A stretch of DNA of 64,000 nucleotides from Phorcus lineatus (taxonomy: Eukaryota > Mollusca > Gastropoda > Trochida > Trochidae): positions 25,433,497 through 25,497,496 of the forward strand of contig OV121082.1 in assembly GCA_921293015.1 (NCBI GenBank), read 5' to 3'. The translations under genes were made by a program, and so were the position numbers. A model generated the notes under the pieces. The model worked only from the letters and a program-made list of their open reading frames with translations, was not told the DNA's origin and did not search any database. Shown piece by piece: positions 49,110-61,691 of this stretch (position 1 is the first letter of the stretch; each line of letters starts with the position of its first letter).

Positions 49110-50150
49110 AAAGGTACTCAATATTGACATGTACATGTTGTTATAAAAACGTTTGTTGCGTTGACCTTTTGAAATACTGCTTTTTTTTTATTGCGGTTTC
49201 AACTTGGAATAACTTGTAACAAAAGTTTCCTCTCACCAACGTCTTGTGTATCTTCTTAGTTTCCCCCGCCTGTTTAGCTAAACTCCAGGCTCTTCTTTAT
49301 CATAGCGATCTCCTGAATCAAGACTATTTATCAGTTATAATCAATAAAAGACATGAATGGAACATTCAAAACACTGAATTTACAATATATGGGTTTTTTG
49401 AATTTTTGTATAAATAATGTTTTCAAGCAATGATTCTTCAATATATCTACTACATGCACATTGATATGAGATTTGTAAGTTCACTATCAGAATTGGTCAA
49501 AATCCTCAAAGTAGAAAGTATAATAAAAAAAAGATACTTTCACATTTCTCCAAGTGTAAAATCAGGTGATAGAAGAAATTTTCACTAAATGTAGTCAGAC
49601 GCATCATATTACTTCGAGCTTTACAGTATATAAAACGTTCAAAAGGTGTTCGGAAACCACAAGCACTTGTTTACTTAATGGATAGTCACTTTATTGTCAA
49701 ATGATGTAATGAAGTAGACGTAAAGAGATGTGTTATGGCTTCTCCTTTTCACATGAAAGAAATATTTTCATTGAACTTTAACTAACCTTCTAGAAAGTAG
49801 CGTGACTAAAGGAATGCTTGGTCAGTCTTGAGATAAAAACTGTTCTGCTTGCCTGAGAATAATTTACCATGATATCTGGTTGTTTGTATGTTCCATTAAT
49901 TAGATTATTATTATATCAATTAGATTCGATAACATGTTTGGACCCTAAAAAACAGTGATATCAAAATTTATCAAACCTGATGAATGGATGTCATTTTAAA
50001 TCAGTGTTTAAGTAAACCTTGGTATGAATTATTGAATTCTACAATTCAGCTGAAATTTTGTGAACTCGACTAATGTGACTGTTGGAACCATTGATATCGA
50101 AAATCAATTAGATAACCCTATTATTATAGTTTAATTGTTATTAGAGCAAG
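49110..50150. other. no gene seen
   Basis: AT-rich DNA, no supported feature. Confidence 0.4.
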
Positions 50151-50167
50151 GTAGCATGAAGCCGGAT

Positions 50168-50410
50168 ATCAGTTGATTTCTTTCAGAATGCACCATTCGT
50201 TTGGTTGAACATGCTTTTGGATTTGTTTAATTTTGTACTTTCTACCGATATCTTTCTTTATGGTCATTTGAAATTATTCTTTAAAAAGGGTAGTGCACGT
50301 GTCCCGAAGAACCAAAGACCTAAAACACTTTAAGATGTAGCTGGTAAGATCTTTGGGGAAACAGGATCAATGATTGGGCTTCCCATGAATGGTGTAGTGG
50401 TGATGAACAA
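50168..50410 (+). mobile_element. host LINE, left part (interrupted by the 50.4-52.5-kb LINE)
   Basis: The plus-strand frame reads ISVDFFQNAPFVWLNMLLDL, then FNFVLSTDIFLYG, FKKGSARVPKNQRPKTL and DVAGKIFG, ending at NNQ. This is the order of RT motifs 1-2 in RTE/CR1-like LINEs (FKKGS..P.NYR..TL.D..GKIF ... QAGFRKG). One in-frame stop follows KTL. The next expected residues, GFRKG, are found 2 kb further on. Confidence 0.7.
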
Positions 50411-52456
50411 TCAGACAGACAGACAGACGGACAGACAGACAGACAATTTATTCAGTAAAAGGCCACTGGACTCTAATACAGTCATAAGCAGGTGAATATT
50501 GCATGAGCGTTATCAAAAAACACTAGAATTTCTTATTTTCCTAACTTGACATAAAAATAGACATAAATTGTTAACCACATCTTTATCTGTTGATGACATA
50601 AGATTAACAAAAAATGTATTGTGAAATTGGATGTTTAAGATATTTATCAAGAAATATTTTCCTTATATCCGAAAATGCTTTACAGTAGAGTATCACATGT
50701 ATTTCATCTTCAAGTAAATTAAGATTAGACTTTTTACAAACAGGGCAAAATCTTAAATCATAGGTGACATTGTTATATGTACATTGTCACCGAGACAAGC
50801 TTAAATTTTCCACACCTAAAATTTGACAAACAATTTCTTAAATGAAAAGGGATATCTAATCTTAGATATGTTTCAACATTAAGGAGAGACTTGAAGAGTT
50901 TATAATTAACACACATAGTTGAATTATGGAGAGATGAATGCCAAACCTGTGAGAGATTATCAGACAACCTTTGTTTGAAGACAGCAATAACCCCATTAAA
51001 ATCTCCAACATCCTGCGAAATCCAAACAAAACCAAACCCAAATTTAAATAAAACACTTTTGATATGAGATGCCCATGTAATGCGACCAGGTTTATCCAGA
51101 GACTTTAACATTAAATAAAACTGATGAGATAATCTATGACCTGGAAGAGTTAAAAGTCTACACCAAAATCTGATTGCCCTTTTCATATAATTTAGTTGAA
51201 GAATTAATCTGCCACATTCACCAGGAACCATACTATTACAAGTACTTTCGCCTACTTTTAAGAAAGACTTACAAGTTTTAATCTGAATTTGTTCAATGAT
51301 TTTACAATAAGTAACACCCCAAATTTCTGAACCGTAGCAGAGAAAAGGTTTAACCATAGCATCAAATATTCTAAAAAGATCCACACATGACAAATAACCT
51401 ACCCGTTTTTGGTACCTATAGATTGCCATTAGGGCTTTATTAGCTTGAGAAGCCAGAGTCGTTTGAGCTTTAGTCCATACTAATCTAGGAGTGAACACTA
51501 TACCTAAGTATCTATAGTAAGAAACCACCTCTAGCTGTTGTCCATGAAGAAACCATTTTTCATAGTGTCTAATGGTCCACTATTTCTGAAAACAATAACT
51601 TTAGTCTTATCGATATTAACTTTCATACCAGTAAGTTAACAAAACTTTTCCAGACCAAATATTTTTTTTGTAACTGAATAGCACTATCTGCAACCGAGGA
51701 AACATCATCTGCAAACATTAGGGCATATAAATTATCAACATCAGGAGAAATAAAAAATATCACGACCACCAAATTGCTCCATACTTTCCATAAGCTGATT
51801 AATAAAAACAATAAACATATGTGGACTAAGGATACAACCCTGCCTGGTACCTATACTACAATCAAAATAACCCGAGAGACAATCAGATGTTCTAACACAA
51901 GCAGATAACCTACCATACATCGATGAAAGAATATTATAGAATCTGCCCATGACACCCACTTTTTTTAAACTCAACATGATAACTTTATGATTAACTGTAT
52001 CAAAGGCCTTAGAGAAATCTATGAATAAACAATAAAACCTTCCTTTCCTCTTACATGCATACTTCTGAACCATAGCTTGAAGACAAAAAAATATGATCTG
52101 TAGTTGAATAATTAGCCCTGAATCCTGCCTAAGCTTCATGAATAATATTATTCTCCTCACACCCAATTTTTAATCTCTTGTTTAGAATGGAGGTAAATAT
52201 TTTACATGCAGAATCAATAAGAGAAATACCTCTATAGTTATTTGGATTACATTTTACACCAGATTTATAAAATGGAAAAATTATGCTTTTGCCCCGTGAC
52301 AAAGGGAACACACCATCAAGAAATATGTTGTTGAATAACACTGTTAAATAATTGCTGATATGAGTCCTTGAAGCTTTAATAAAGTCAATTGCAATGCCAT
52401 CTGGTCCAGGAGATTTATTTTTAGCAAATTTATCAATGTGGAACAAAACTTCATTT
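50411..52456 (-). mobile_element. CR1/jockey-like LINE inserted in another LINE
   Basis: Minus strand. RT begins KPENEVLFHIDKFAKNKSPG (52455-52410), then PFYKSGVKCNPNNYRGISLI, FYCLFIDFSKAFDTVNHK, GTRQGCILSPHMFIVFINQL, the catalytic LMFADDVSSVADSA (near 51.7 kb) and the thumb (YLGIVFTPRLVWTKAQ, AMVKPFLCYGSEIWG). A C-terminal CPVCKK....EDEIHVILYC zinc-finger-like segment follows after another shift near 50.76 kb. At least four frameshifts split the ORF. The N-terminal endonuclease is absent. The 3' end, TGAATAAATTG, is followed by about eight (TGTC) units (50413-50445), a simple-repeat tail typical of this type of LINE. Clade assignment is from motifs only. Confidence 0.85.
50413..50445. repeat. 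(GACA)n, 3' tail of the inserted LINE
   Basis: About eight tetranucleotide units with one GACG variant, directly at the 3' end of the minus-strand LINE. Confidence 0.9.
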
Positions 52457-52850
52457 TCAGGTTTTAGGAAAGGCTTTCAGACTACTGATAATATCTTTGT
52501 TTTTGACACATTGATCAATAAATATATTTCCTATAAAAGGTACGCTGTATTGTGCTTTCGTCGATTTAAAGGGAGCCTTTGATTCGCTGTACAGAAATGG
52601 TTTATGTTTCAATCTATGGCGAGGTTGTGTCAAAGTTAGAATATTCCGATGTCTTAAAAATGCGTACAAATCTGCAAATCCTGTGTCTCTTTAGATTATG
52701 ATGTTATAGATCTTTTCGAGTGTTTCTCGGATGTTAGACAATTATGTCAGCTGTCACACCGATTGAATTCTGGATTTTTATTAATGACATAGTAGAAGAG
52801 CCGGAATGTGCATTCCATGGTGTCACATACAGGCCCCCCTGAGTAATTGA
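52457..52850 (+). mobile_element. host LINE, right part
   Basis: Resumes the plus-strand RT exactly where the left part stopped: GFRKGFQTTDNIFVFDTLIN, KRYAVLCFRRFKGSL (matching YCCFIDFKKAFDSI), LYRNGLCFNLWRGCVKV, DVIDLFECFSDVRQL (matching FF.C..GVRQG) and FWIFINDIVEEPECAF. Two or three frame changes and several stops. It fades near 52850. Confidence 0.7.
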
Positions 52851-53130
52851 AGGAAATGCATCAAATTTGAAGGAAAACAGTGCATAATAGAAGGGAAAGC
52901 TTCCCTAATGGTAGGAAACGCAGCTTAATCGCGAAACAAACACGTCAATATCGGTGAAAAACACTAATTACAGAATTTTTTCGTCCCTAACGGAAGGAAC
53001 TTCGTCCCACTTTTGACGGAACATCGGTAGACTTCGGAAGGAACATCGGTAATATCCGTTAAATTCTCGGTCGACAGCGGAAGCAAACGCATCTAAAAAT
53101 AGTTTGGATTGAGCAGTCTCCAGTTTCGGT
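52850..53130. other. degenerate GGAAGGAA(A/C) repeat block
   Basis: Contains repeated AAGGAA motifs (AATTGAAGGAAATGC, TTTGAAGGAAAAC, CGGAAGGAACATCGG) and a strong donor-like CGGTGAGTG at 53126. CG-richer than its surroundings. It could be a 5' exon or promoter area, or another repeat; undecided. Confidence 0.25.
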
Positions 53131-53620
53131 GAGTGTTGATTTTTATGTTTTACTGTGCGATTTCTAATTGTATTTAGTTGAACATGCTTGCATTGAAAGC
53201 GTAATTAAACAAGGAAACGATGGGGTTATAGAGTTTTGTTATGAAAACTAGTTGTTACGTCGTCATCCGCATAGAGTCTGACTTTGTTTACATCAGTCAG
53301 ATGAAGCCGTATCGCTATCACTAATATGAATGATAAGCTTGAAAACATTTCAATGTATCAATGATAGCTGAAAGTTTGCCATTTCTTCACACAAATATCA
53401 AATTGGTATACATGTATACAATATTTAAACGTTACGTTATTACGTGGGGGACAATAACCTTTAAAAACGCGTGTTGTTAGTACCGGATTATCATAAATAA
53501 ATTTTCTTTTCTGTTCATTTTACCTCTATATGTGTTCTTATACATAGAAAGATTATGACACGAAATATTCATTGATTTTGTACTGCCAAAATGGTGACAT
53601 AAAGTTCATGCTTCGGACCA

Positions 53621-53810
53621 TAACAATTCCACCACACAAGACGGGGTATGTTCCCTTAAGCATCCTTTGATGGGAAGTGCTTGTTCTGAGTATTTTGGTT
53701 TCATGACCTGAAGACAAATAAACACCACATAAGATAAAGTAGAACACAGAAGCATATGGAGTTAATCACTTTGAAACGGAATGTACAAATAGAAAACAAT
53801 TTTACTGTGC
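53621..53810 (+). repeat. segmental duplicate anchor 1, second copy
   Basis: Pairs with 36241-36420. The plus-strand reading PLMGSACSEYFGFMT also resembles LMRMLCSEYLSFMT on the minus strand near 60.2 kb, so the same exon-like block seems present in both orientations. Confidence 0.45.
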
Positions 53811-53819
53811 TCTATACTT

Positions 53820-56800
53820 ATTATAGGGTAGAATAATCCCACGTAATACTGCTTATTCATGAGGTATATACTTTCATTTGATCTATAGCTATTTTAATCA
53901 CAATGTTTATTCATAGTGAAAGAAAACATTCACATTCACAAGTTGTGAGGAGATTTACTTGCTCCTTATAGCGATTGTGTGACAACACGTTATTTGAGCA
54001 ATTGAATATTTTAGTTATCTGACCAATTAATTGACTATGCGTTATATATTCATAAATCAAGCATTTGAAAGTCAAAGACGATAGTGTCAAATTGGTTTCG
54101 TTTCGACACGATAAAGATAAGATAAGATAACTTAATAAAAACATAAAACATAATTCTGAATGAAGTTTTCGCAAATTAGTAGCCGTTTTGTCTTGATTTC
54201 GAGTGAGGAAGGATTCAACGTGTTTTCAACCCGGGCATATTTCAGTATTTCAGCATGTAGATGTTTCCATCAAAAAGAAGAAGACACATCAGTTAAGGGA
54301 GGAATTCGGAAAAAAAGTACCCTTAAGATATACATGAGTGAACATTGCAAAATCAATAAAAATGGACACATAAATACTTAAACATTATGTTTTATTTATT
54401 TAAAAAAACACTGCAATTATTAGTATTGATAATAAATTGAATTTCTTTGGTAAAAATGGAAATTTGATTAAATTCTTTATTACATTATAAGGCATTAGGG
54501 CCACATAAAAACCTTTTCTTCTGGGTTGTTTTGTATATCTGAGAGAAGAGAGAATCTACAATGTGAGTCCGCAAGTGCATTTTTGTCAAACGAAGACAGC
54601 ACTCAAGCCCGAAACACTCACACTTAGTCTGGTTCCTATCCGCTAACTGACAGGCATGTAGTATCAATTGCTCTTAGTGTCAATCAGGATTTAAACAACC
54701 ACATTAGGATAAATTATTGACTAAATTGGTGATACCTCTCACTCAATACTTTTCTTCATCTTGATTTGGGTATTTCTTCATACTATGTCTGTGATGCAGT
54801 GAACATTTTCAAGGAGACACAATTATATTTGAAATGAATGTAGCAAGGGGTTCACAAACACCAAAAACAAATTTCAACTGCCTTCATTCAAGACATTCTT
54901 AATCTAAAATGACTTTTACCAAGGGATGTTCCAGATAATCGATTATTAGTAGTGGATGTATACTGAAAGAATGCTTCCATCTGATACAGTGTTGTACCAT
55001 GTAGATTCTTAATCCTGTGACGTCAATGTCAATTTGAAATAATAAGATAAATGTCCGATCGACATTACAATTTGACCCCACAACATGTCTGGGACTCTTA
55101 ATTCTATTTGTGGAATTTCCTTTTTAAGGACTGGAATGGAAGTACATTCCGTGATACGACATAAGAGAAATTCACATATGATTGAGGCAACTTTTTGGGA
55201 ATGTAAGAGGATTCAACAATGAAGCATTTAGATAATGAGAACACTGATGTTTATTTAAAAGCTAAAGTTCTTTGGTCAGGTGAAAGTTTCATTACCTTGA
55301 AAAAATTATAAGGTATTTGTCTTATTCCGTATACTGTTTCACAACGATACAAATTTTGATTATTCTTTCACTTAAAGCAACTATTTCTATTACAAACCAT
55401 TGTCTTGGTGAAAAAAACCCAACGGAATGAATCCTTCAAATCAATATCACAAATGGATTCTTAACATCCGAAAAGTACGCCACATAAAACTAAATATTTC
55501 TATCAATGATGCATATGATTTGTCCATTTATATAGATAAACACTTTTCTGTAAGGCACACAGAATACGTCATGACTTTGTATATGTATTCGTGGGAATCA
55601 ATGTAAAAGCTGTATCAACTGTTAAAAAATGATTCCATTAATTTCAAAAGAAGTAAAAATAAATGTAAGCTTCAACTACCATGATGAATCAGCATAACAG
55701 ACTGAAAATGTGTTTCTTAATGTTATGAAGTATTTTACTTCTCATTTACCTTTATTATGTCATAACCATAAGTACGAATGACGGACAAGTGCATAAGTGA
55801 CATTGGAAAGGATACCATGTTTTTTAATGTAACAAAATTATTTCCAGTGACATAAAAGTTAGATTTTAATTTATGTAATCAATTCTATCATCAAAAACTG
55901 TGTTCCACAAGAGATATCGTTTTGACTGTAGATTTTGAACAATATGTTTTCAATCTACTTTATGATCATAAACAATATTTTGCCCATGGAAATTGTTCAA
56001 ATCAATGCAAGCAAAGAGACTTTTGTTATTTTTGGCAGAACAATACGTTCACAACTTTTCACTGTCATAATTTGTTCATGAAATACTCATCAACTTGTTA
56101 CTTTGAAAACAAGTTAGGAGTTAGTTCTAAACAAATTTGATTTGGGTATTAACGTACAGTCGGTATGTACTTTTAGGTGTTTGTATATCATGCATCGTTT
56201 TACTTCAATCATTTCAGAACCTGTGCGCCCAAATAAGTTTAACTTACTTTTCCTTTGAAATTTCAAACCGAGGCCGAATCTCGAGTCATCCAGTGAAGTT
56301 TCTTAATATTGTCAATATATATGGTACATATGTATATATAATGGTAAATATCCAGATGTATTTAATTGATAATAAAAAAGATGCAACGTTTAGGATCCAT
56401 CTTGCTAACAAGCTAATATGTATCCGCAAAGGTCCCACAATACTCTTCAGCCTTTTTCTTATGTCGCTTTTTATATAACCAGCCAATGAAATTACTTCCA
56501 ATAAAAATTATTGGCAGTACCCGGATGAGGAGACTCATTAATCATGGTGAGAATCAGGAATTTCAGGTATCAAAAAAGCTTTGAAATTCTAATGTAATTG
56601 TTTTATCTATTTCATATACGATGATCTCAACAATGAAATGTATCATCGAAGTTAGGAAAAAGCCACAATACATATTAATGGAAAACACAGTTTGCAGGGG
56701 AAGACTTTCTTTTGATTATTCCTATCTTACGTCTTCTTCATTTATGCCGGTTTCCATCAGAAACTAAAAGGTTTTGAAAAAATGAGAGTAACTATCGAAG

Positions 56801-57290
56801 TAACTATAACATACATTTACACAAGAAATGTTGTGTACAACACTTGTGTACGGCAAATATTTATACAATGCCGAATTTACAGACCTACGTTAGAAACTTA
56901 TTATCTATTGGACCATATAATTGACATGAGGTCGCTTTATACTTTCAGTCTCATTTTGAATCCGACAACAACTGTATCACTTGTTTGTCCCTCGGGAATC
57001 ATCCACAAATTGAAAAACTTACATTTTTTATACAAAAGCTTTTGAAAGTCATTTTGACCAAAAGTGATATAAAATGTAGTTTCAATTCAAATTTCAATTA
57101 AAAAAACATTACATGAAGTTTTCTTCCAACCAATAGACATCTTCTTCTGAATGGATTGCATTTTGTTTTGACTGAACTCAACGTGTCCCTATAACGTTTA
57201 GGAACTTTTAACTCATCAATTCTAAAATCATAGCATACAGAAGTCAATATTATATAGTCCTCTCACATCTACATCAAATGCCGAGATGAA
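53820..57290. other. unassigned, inside segmental duplicate 2
   Basis: AT-rich. Open stretches at 53911-54174 (-), 54160-54381 (+), 55922-56140 (+) and 56137-56478 (+) have no motif or paralogue support and are not called. Confidence 0.35.
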
Positions 57291-57301
57291 ATTAAACGTA
57301 A

Positions 57302-57649
57302 GGTTGGATAAAAATTTACATCCACAGCAAACATCAGAGTAACACTCTCTGGACTAATCCATGTCAGTATTGCAAAACAACAGGCTCATCGACGTGCCCC
57401 TACCTCTACTTTGAAGACAAACGAGAAGCAAAGTTTTCTAAAAATCATCACTTACACTGGGCTAAACCGAAAGTCTCAACTATAGATATCCATCAGTCGT
57501 TTTGGTTGTCGGTCAACCATTCAAATACCAATTCATTTCGAGAGAAACCCAAATTAATTACTCACGATTACGAGTGCTTATTCGGGATTGATATATCTAC
57601 TGTGATTCTAGTGGTGCCGAATATGCCAATTACCTATTTATTGTCCTGA
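57302..57649 (+). CDS. 115-codon open frame without ATG, possible exon
   Basis: Open from a stop at 57299 to TGA at 57647-57649. Reads NPCQYCKTTGSSTCPYLYFE, then DKREAKFSKNHHLHWAKPKV, DIHQSFWLSVNHSNTNSFRE and HDYECLFGIDISTVILVV. Four cysteines cluster early (C..C......C). Length is unusual for chance in DNA this AT-rich. Against it, the homologous block at 40.9-41.2 kb has stops in this frame. It may be a functional exon whose duplicate has decayed, or a chance frame. Family not recognised. Confidence 0.3.
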   Translation, partial: GWIKIYIHSKHQSNTLWTNPCQYCKTTGSSTCPYLYFEDKREAKFSKNHHLHWAKPKVSTIDIHQSFWLSVNHSNTNSFREKPKLITHDYECLFGIDISTVILVVPNMPITYLLS

Positions 57650-60050
57650 TGCTCAATATAACTTTCAGGCCTAATAGTTTGCACAATTTATTTCTAAAAC
57701 ATTCCATTAAATTGCAATTCTTTTAGATATACAAAAACGATATTCTGTGTCTCATGTGCAATTCACATTTTTAAGTTGAACAATCCTAATATCATGACGT
57801 TTCACAAGAATGACTTATGTCTTTAATGTAGCACTTGACGGTTACTTGTCGACTACTTTAATCATACATAATTTTAGCGGTACATCTTTAAAATGCATAA
57901 TGACCCCCTCCCCCCAGTTTACTCAGCCCAGTTATATTCTTTACAAAATGGTCCAGTTATGACTGAAGTCTATTTAGGAGGATATTAAAGAACTGATTTT
58001 TGTATGGAACTGCACGATCGAAAGCTTGATTCATTAACTTCACCCTCAATCATGTTATTTTCATCGTTTTCAATCAGTATTTATTGAGCTGTTTGCCTGT
58101 TTGAATCGTTTCTGGGTTAGTAAAGCAGGACATTTAACCATATCCAAGACTGGAATGAGGGTCATGAGGTAAAATTGCAAATTGGCTGCACTTAAACATG
58201 ATCGATTGGTCATTTTGTAGCCCTCTTTGTTTCCTCAACTTGTCATTGTATTTTATGAATATTCAAGTAATGCAAATGTGATAGATATTTCAGATAAAAG
58301 TTTTTTCAATAGTGCATTAACTCATCATATTGAATATTAATTTTTTGCTTCGAATTTGTGATATAGATACGAAAAATATAATATGAAATGAAAATACATG
58401 GTGTGAATTCAATAAAATCTAACAAAGTGCCCCTTTTAAATGACCACAAAAATCTCAGAATGGTGAAGTTTTAAGTCATTCATCGTTGTCAAATAATATT
58501 TGATAACACATTTATTTTAGATCATGTAATATACAACACAGTGAATAACTGAGTCAGTAAGAGATGGTTAATGGCAAAGGATGTGATAATATCAACATAT
58601 ATTCATGAATCTAAAGTAATTTACAGCTTAGTTTTCGTTGATAAAATGGAGTGTGGTTAAATGCCATGGTACATATAAACATTGAGACGACTTGTGGAAC
58701 GAATACCTGACCAACATAGATTTTACTTTTGATTATTTTTCGTTTTATTCCTTTCATATATTGAGTGTTTCTGAACATAGTGTTAAACATGCGTGTCAAT
58801 TAGTTCACATATGTATCATAAAAGAAACTTACTTGTATGAAGAACAGAAATAAAGGAAAGAGCAAACTAAGATTGTAACGGGTATTTATACTTCAAAGTT
58901 ATTGGACTAATCAATATTGAAAACTTAAGGAATATATTTCGGAATTTGAAGGTTTTGACACATGTGTAAACTCAAGTATACTTTCTTATTTCATGATGAT
59001 ATCAGCGAAACATATTCATGTTATCTGTGTTTATTTTACCTTTCAAAATTTGATGCTTGATTAAAAATTGACAATAAACTAGTTACCTTATAATGTGTAT
59101 TGTCATAAAACCCACCAGTCGTTATTTCAGATATTCTTTACGAATTTCGGGAAGTGCCTTCATTATTATTGTCTGCTGAGATATTATATGATGATGAAAA
59201 CGTTTTATGATATGTACTCATCAACTTAAATCACTGTCAGTGTTCTTCATTTCAATATTTTTGTATGAAGCATGAAACATGAAGCATACACACTAACAAA
59301 GCCTACAGTTGAAATAATTTGTCACATTACTGTTTTTTTTATCTATTTGTAATAAAAAGCAACTAATTTACATATATATTTTCTAATGAGTAAGAAAGCT
59401 GTAACATTTCGACAAAGTGACAATCTATATCTTCCTAATTATAAAAAGCGTATTTCTCCTTCCCGTTTTTCTTGTATTCATATGAGATAACTATTGCTTC
59501 TGTTTTACTAGATTTCAATATGTTGTTGTTAAAGATTTTAATGAGAATGAATATTGTTTTTTGACGAAATAGACAAACATTTTAAGTATTTCCACACAAG
59601 GAATTATCTACTGACTACATTTCTTTAATATATGCCATATTTTCAGTTAAAGGGTTCAAGTGTTATGTGTTTGGACTCACTGAGACGAAATGAATAATGC
59701 ATGGAAAGATTTTGAGACCTGTTACAGATAAAACTGTTCGAAAAAGTACTGACCTTCTCAGATTTTAGGACATATCTACATAAAATGGATATAAGGTGAT
59801 TTTTTCATGGGAGAAAATAAATGGAATAATAGGCAAAACCATTCACCAATTAGTTTTTAAACAATGCCTTTTTATAACAAGTTTTAGGAAACATTTGTTT
59901 TGTAAAATGGCTTTCATGTATTTTTTTCTCTCTAAGCATAGTTACGAGTATTGACTTTTCAGTGACAAGAATGAAATGACACGCACATTTCTGATGTTTC
60001 AGCAATGTGATAAGAACAGAATATTAATATAATAATAATGTGATAGGTAT
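57650..60050. other. no gene seen
   Basis: AT-rich DNA; no supported feature. Confidence 0.4.
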
Positions 60051-60109
60051 CTAAACATTTTTACATTTGAACAAAAAGTTTTATCGACTTTCCTCTGAAG
60101 AGTTTTTTC

Positions 60110-60420
60110 TAATGTCTCGGGTCTAGGCTTGTGTATATCTTCAACATACTTCTACCTTTAAAGTAATTCCATATGTTCTTGCTCCTCGTACCTTTATGGT
60201 TAATGTACTTGGTGTTTATTGACCTGCTGGTCATGAAACTCAAATACTCAGAACACAACATTCTCATCAAAGAATTGCTGTAGGCAGTAATGTATATCTT
60301 GAACGAAGGATGTAAATGATCCGTACAACAATCTTGTCTAGGTCACATATCTCAAATAATCAACGAAAACAGTAAGCAAGGAATGAACTATGGTATGACT
60401 TGTGTAGTTGTAGAAATATA
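60110..60420 (-). CDS. candidate exon (NSLMRMLCSEYLSFMTSRS)
   Basis: The minus-strand acceptor-like TACTGCCTACAG near 60276 precedes NSLMRMLCSEYLSFMTSRS, then INTKYINHKGTRSKNIWN and KIYTSLDPRH with a stop near 60117, 56 codons open. The block is shared with 45.2 kb and with 53.6 kb on the plus strand. Conserved core CSEY..FMT. Unknown family. Confidence 0.3.
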
Positions 60421-61300
60421 AATTGACAGTATGATTTTATGCAAAACCATTAAAATCAAGGAACATCATTATTGTGAGAAGAGATTATTAAAAATATTAC
60501 AATAAACAAGTCTGATTCGATTAAGTAATATGGTATAATAAGATCATTGTTGTAAAAGTTTTCTCACCAATACAGAAAGGTAATGGAGACTTACATCTTT
60601 AAGACTGACGTTTAATAAAGTATCACGTGTTTTTCGTAACACGTCTACTAAGACATTTTTAACAATTGAAGCAGTGTTGATTGTTTTCAAAATGTTCGTT
60701 ACCAAGAAACCATTACATTCAGATGGTATACAAATAAGAACACATCATCACCCCATTGTTAGCTTAACATTTGGTTTCTAGAAAGCTCAATAATGCACGA
60801 TAGCCTATATAAATTGCACCTAAAATATCAATTTCAATTTTTTAGTGTTTATCCAAACCATTACCCAAAATGTTTTCGACTGTATAAGCCAAAGAGAAAC
60901 ATGAACTATCGAAATAGATATTGTTTAAACTAGCAGTTCATCCACAACTTGAAACAAAGGCCATTCGAATTTGTATTACTTCATATTCATGATTAATTGC
61001 AACCAAGATAATAATAAAAGACCACATCTATCTGTTCGACAGATGTAGCCAACTACATATCTCTAAATAAAAAATTGCAATTCAATTTCATACACAATCT
61101 GTCATCATGAAGCATGATAACCGAGCTCAGTGATAAGATTATAAATGAATTGTTCTGATGAACGGTATTCTGGCTTCATTATTTGAGCACATGTCTTTAA
61201 GTGCATCTAAAAATAATGCGAAAACACAAAATTCTAAGCTGAAACCAATAAGTTTCCCGAGGGTCATAAATACAAAACGGAGACAAGAAATGGATCTTTG

Positions 61301-61430
61301 CTAATCTGCACTTAGGAGCAACTCGGGCCATTTGTGACAGTAATGTTGATATGCATCTTGCACAGTAATGCAGCAGAGGGTTATATGCATTTCTACAGTG
61401 CTTAGAACGACATATGAGTGAGTTCAGCAA
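61301..61430 (-). CDS. candidate exon, paralogue of 46568-46780
   Basis: The minus-strand frame reads THSYVVLSTVEMHITLCC, then ITVQDAYQHYCHKWPELLLS and stops at 61301. It matches LYIKLCYIAVQDSEKHNCH in the 46.6-kb copy. An overlapping 77-codon frame starting with ATG in another register is probably a shadow, since only this register is conserved. Repeated identically at 62200-62329. Confidence 0.4.
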
Positions 61431-61691
61431 CCGTTTTTAACAATGCTTTCTTCTGTAAATGTAAGAACAATGCTGTCCTTGTTTATGAATGAAATCATCT
61501 AACATGTATGAGAACCTTTTAAAAGCTTTTGTCATACACACATTTTCACAATAACTAAACATAACTGTCAGCTGACAACAATTGTCAACAAAGCAATCAT
61601 TTACATTAAGAATAGAATCGATGCATCTTTTTGCTGGAAAGGAAATGTCTCCTTGTTATTCAAAAAGTAAGTCATTGCTTTCATTGTCAAT

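Noticed and set aside
52457-52669. 70-codon minus-strand frame at the 5' edge of the inserted LINE
   Set aside because: The plus strand here encodes recognisable RT motifs of the host LINE; the minus frame is its shadow.
61197-61430. 77-codon minus-strand frame starting with ATG (repeated at 62096-62329)
   Set aside because: The register conserved with the 46.6-kb copy is a different one; the repetition is due to the tandem duplication, not selection.
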